From: Rostratula benghalensis
Lineage: Eukaryota > Chordata > Aves > Charadriiformes > Rostratulidae
NCBI GenBank assembly: GCA_013399305.1
Contig: VXAI01000015.1
Coordinates: forward strand, 1,497,965-1,561,964
Length of the DNA: 64,000 bases
Direction: 5' to 3'
Shown piece by piece: positions 61,641-64,000 of this stretch. Numbering within the stretch: the stretch's first letter is position 1; each line of letters opens with the position of its first letter. A model generated the notes under the pieces. That model saw only the letters and a program-made list of their open reading frames with translations. It had not been told where the DNA came from and did no database searches. Made by a program: the position numbers and the translations under genes.

Positions 61641-64000
61641 GTAAGCTACATTTTTAGTTATAACAAACTCCACATCCATTTGAAAGAGACCCTTCCTAGA
61701 AATCTTTTCAGTCAGAAATTCAAATATTCTTTGAAGTAAATTATTTTGCAAAATTTTCTGATCCATTTAATTTTTTTCTGTAATACCTTACAGTACTTGT
61801 AGAATGTGATAACTTATTTTTTTGTTTCCTTAGATAAGGAGAATTCAGTGTGATTTTTTTTTTGCTTTACCCTGCTAGTCTGAGTGATTTATCTTGCCTC
61901 CAAAATGATTACATGTCCATCAATCCAACTGCAAACTCTTCCTGAAAACTCCTTGCCACTATTATATATACTGAATAAATTGAAGCCAAACTATCTCAAA
62001 TACATAGTTCTGTGACACAATAAAATGATTGCTAGGATTATAACTGTCTGTAGCTGGAACTGAGAGCTATTTCTACACTGGGCAAATCAACCAACCAACC
62101 TTCCCGTTCCCCACCTCCCTCACTAAAACCGCCAGAAAGTGTGTATAACCAGGATTTGATCTTTTTCTGCAGCATCCAGAAGAGCCTGTGGAAGCAACAA
62201 CATGAAGCAGTCCTCTCCACCTGTAGCCTCACGTGCCTTATCACCAAATCACTCTGATGGGCTTTCTTCTGGCACTGAGTCAGTCTGCTTAAACATTTCC
62301 CCATCTGTTTTTGGCTCCCTGCTGGATTTCTCCTGGATCCTGCAAGCAGTGAATTGTTTCGAAGGAAAATGACCCGACTGAAGCAAAATACAATTTGAAG
62401 AACCCTCCACATTATTGCTAAGTCCTGGAGGATTAGTAGTTCCTAAGTTGCTTTGATGGCCAGGGCTAGCAGTGTTCTGGTAGGCAGAGCAAGTCTTAGG
62501 TGGCCTCCTTAGCTCTGGTTTTGCCTCAGATTGTTTGAACTCCTCTTTCCTCAGAGCTGTCTTTTCTCCCAAGCTGCTCTTCTTCCTCTCTTACACACGT
62601 GGTGTTGCTCTTCTGTGCAAACATACAGAATTTCAATCACGGTTGTTTTGGTTCCACTTTCCACTCTTTCTGTTTGAGTATTAAGTTATTTTTAATCAAA
62701 CCACATCACATTTATTTTTGGGGTCACAGAAGCATATTTGGCATGTTTAAGTTGCCACTGTGAGGTTCTTCTCCAAACAGTTTGAACCATTATGTTGTAG
62801 TCTGTACCAGACCATTCCTAGCAGCTGTGTTTATACAGCTCCTAGTAAAATGGGCGCCTGATTAAGATTTTGAATAGCTCATTCACTGTAAAAACGTTGT
62901 TTTGAACCAGCTAAAGCTATTAAAAAAATTGGGATAATATATGATTAAAAGTTTTGGTGTGAAGAAATGTCAGTGGCAAAACCCTGCCAAATTTTAGGCC
63001 CAAAACATCATCACCAATAGTATCACAAAGATAACATTACTGGAATTTAATTGTGTAAGAAATGTTTTTCTTTTGCTTGTTGAAAAAAATAGCTAAAAAA
63101 AATCATGTGACAGGGACTAAAAATTCTGTGTTCAGAGTAGTCACAGAAATTGGTTGAAGTTTGGTAAATTATATGAAACTGAGGACAATAAATAGCCATT
63201 CTGCTCCTGCCGTGCCAGGCAACCTCTTCCTGAGGTTGGAGAAGTGATAGTTGGCGTGCCAGCAGCAATGCCTTCTGGTGTGCTGGGAGCCCTGCAGGCT
63301 TGCAAAGGGTTAAGGCTGGGAGGAAAAGGTACCTCATCTGGGCTATTCCCCACTGTGGGGTTGGCAGCTGCATTTCCAATATTCTGCAAGTTTGGCTACG
63401 TTCTTTTTTGCTGCAGATGCTGGCATTGAACACAACCAGTAAAGCCTGTATAAAGGCAGAGAAACGTTAAGTGCTGCTTGTGCTCCATTAAACTGGAATA
63501 CAATGATTAAAGGACCAAAAGCTACTTCAGCTGACAAACTCCATACTTAAATGTTTTTTAAATCGTAAACTAAGAGCAAAGATTTATAAGTTTGTGTCAC
63601 GATCCATAAATCTAAAACTCTTCTTGTCCTTTTACTCTAGACAAATGGCTTGTAGAGGAAATTGTGGTGGTTTGGATAACTCTAGGTTTCAGCAGTCAGC
63701 CCTCTTAGGTCAGACATGTAAGAAACATCTGTAATTGTTTGAGGAATTTGGCAGAGGATCTTGTACTTAAATCACATTTTCCCCTTTGAAAGTTGGAAAT
63801 GTCCATGTATAAATTCGACACACAAGCCACATACCTCTGCACTTGTGGAATTAGATGAGGTATCAGCTTGCTGTTACCTTGCAAATCCTACTGCAAGGCA
63901 AGGGCAAGTTGATACTTTGCTATAGTAAAAGAGACCAGCTTAACTTTCTTGAAAATTGAGTACCTTTTTTTGTGCCTCAGAATAAAATCTAATAGATTTA
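61641..64000. other. Intronic sequence without recognised genes, to the right edge
   Basis: Mostly unique-looking sequence with short chance frames. AATAAA hexamers occur (for example near 62018 and 63187) but lack any supported upstream exon. A GC-leaning patch around 63200-63400 stays open in several frames without a recognisable domain. The second ZDHHC8 exon is not reached. Confidence 0.55.

Larger units (their letters stand above)
444..64000 (+). other. ZDHHC8: ZDHHC8 intron 1 (5' part; runs off the right edge)
   Basis: From the donor at 444 to the end of the window I found no sequence that could encode the next expected segment (CPWLT..., then the ANFSMATFMDPG-like stretch). The longest open frames are short, overlap on both strands and show no recognisable domain. 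The content is typical of intron: AT-leaning, CpG-poor, with scattered homopolymers and old repeats. The intron is therefore at least 63.5 kb, if the exon call is right and the assembly is contiguous. Genes nested inside it cannot be excluded but none was seen. Confidence 0.75.

Noticed and set aside
1..64000. CRISPR arrays, tRNA/rRNA genes, operons or prokaryotic genes
   Set aside because: No regularly spaced repeats, no cloverleaf or rRNA segments recognised, and the composition, splice signals and repeats are those of vertebrate nuclear DNA.

Overview
The window looks like one piece of a bird nuclear genome, on the + strand. The main evidence is: (i) a vertebrate first coding exon inside a CpG island at the left edge; (ii) more than 63 kb of AT-leaning sequence with no coding structure after it; (iii) sparse interspersed repeats of avian or amniote type, namely a CR1 LINE 3'-end fragment near 31.3 kb, an avian endogenous-retrovirus LTR near 16.6-17.4 kb, and old L3/CR1-like and MIR-like remnants. 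Species cannot be told from the sequence alone.

Layout. Positions 1-60 end in a poly-T run that enters an assembly gap (61-225), so part of the probable promoter is missing. Positions 226 to about 900 are a CpG island. Inside it, 340-443 encodes the first 34 residues of a DHHC-type palmitoyltransferase and ends in a clean GTAAGT donor at 444. The peptide matches ZDHHC8 better than its paralogue ZDHHC5. A 14-codon upstream reading frame (324-368) overlaps the main start. Everything from 444 to 64000 is best read as ZDHHC8 intron 1. The second coding exon, which should begin with the CPWLT-type segment and continue into the second membrane span, was not found, so the intron runs past the right edge.

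Within the intron I can support about ten repeat insertions or remnants, several homopolymers (two broken by Ns), short tandem duplications and six perfect hairpins. A few splice-site-like pairs could be unannotated exons, most notably two tiny candidates at 61492-61523 and 61613-61640 that together are 60 nt and keep the reading phase of exon 1. None of these is proven, and most of the intron shows nothing I can name.

There is no operon, CRISPR array, tRNA or rRNA gene, and no second protein-coding gene that I can defend. I do not see a new biological system here. The points most worth checking are the very long first intron, the overlapping upstream frame, the candidate cassette exons and the gap in the promoter.
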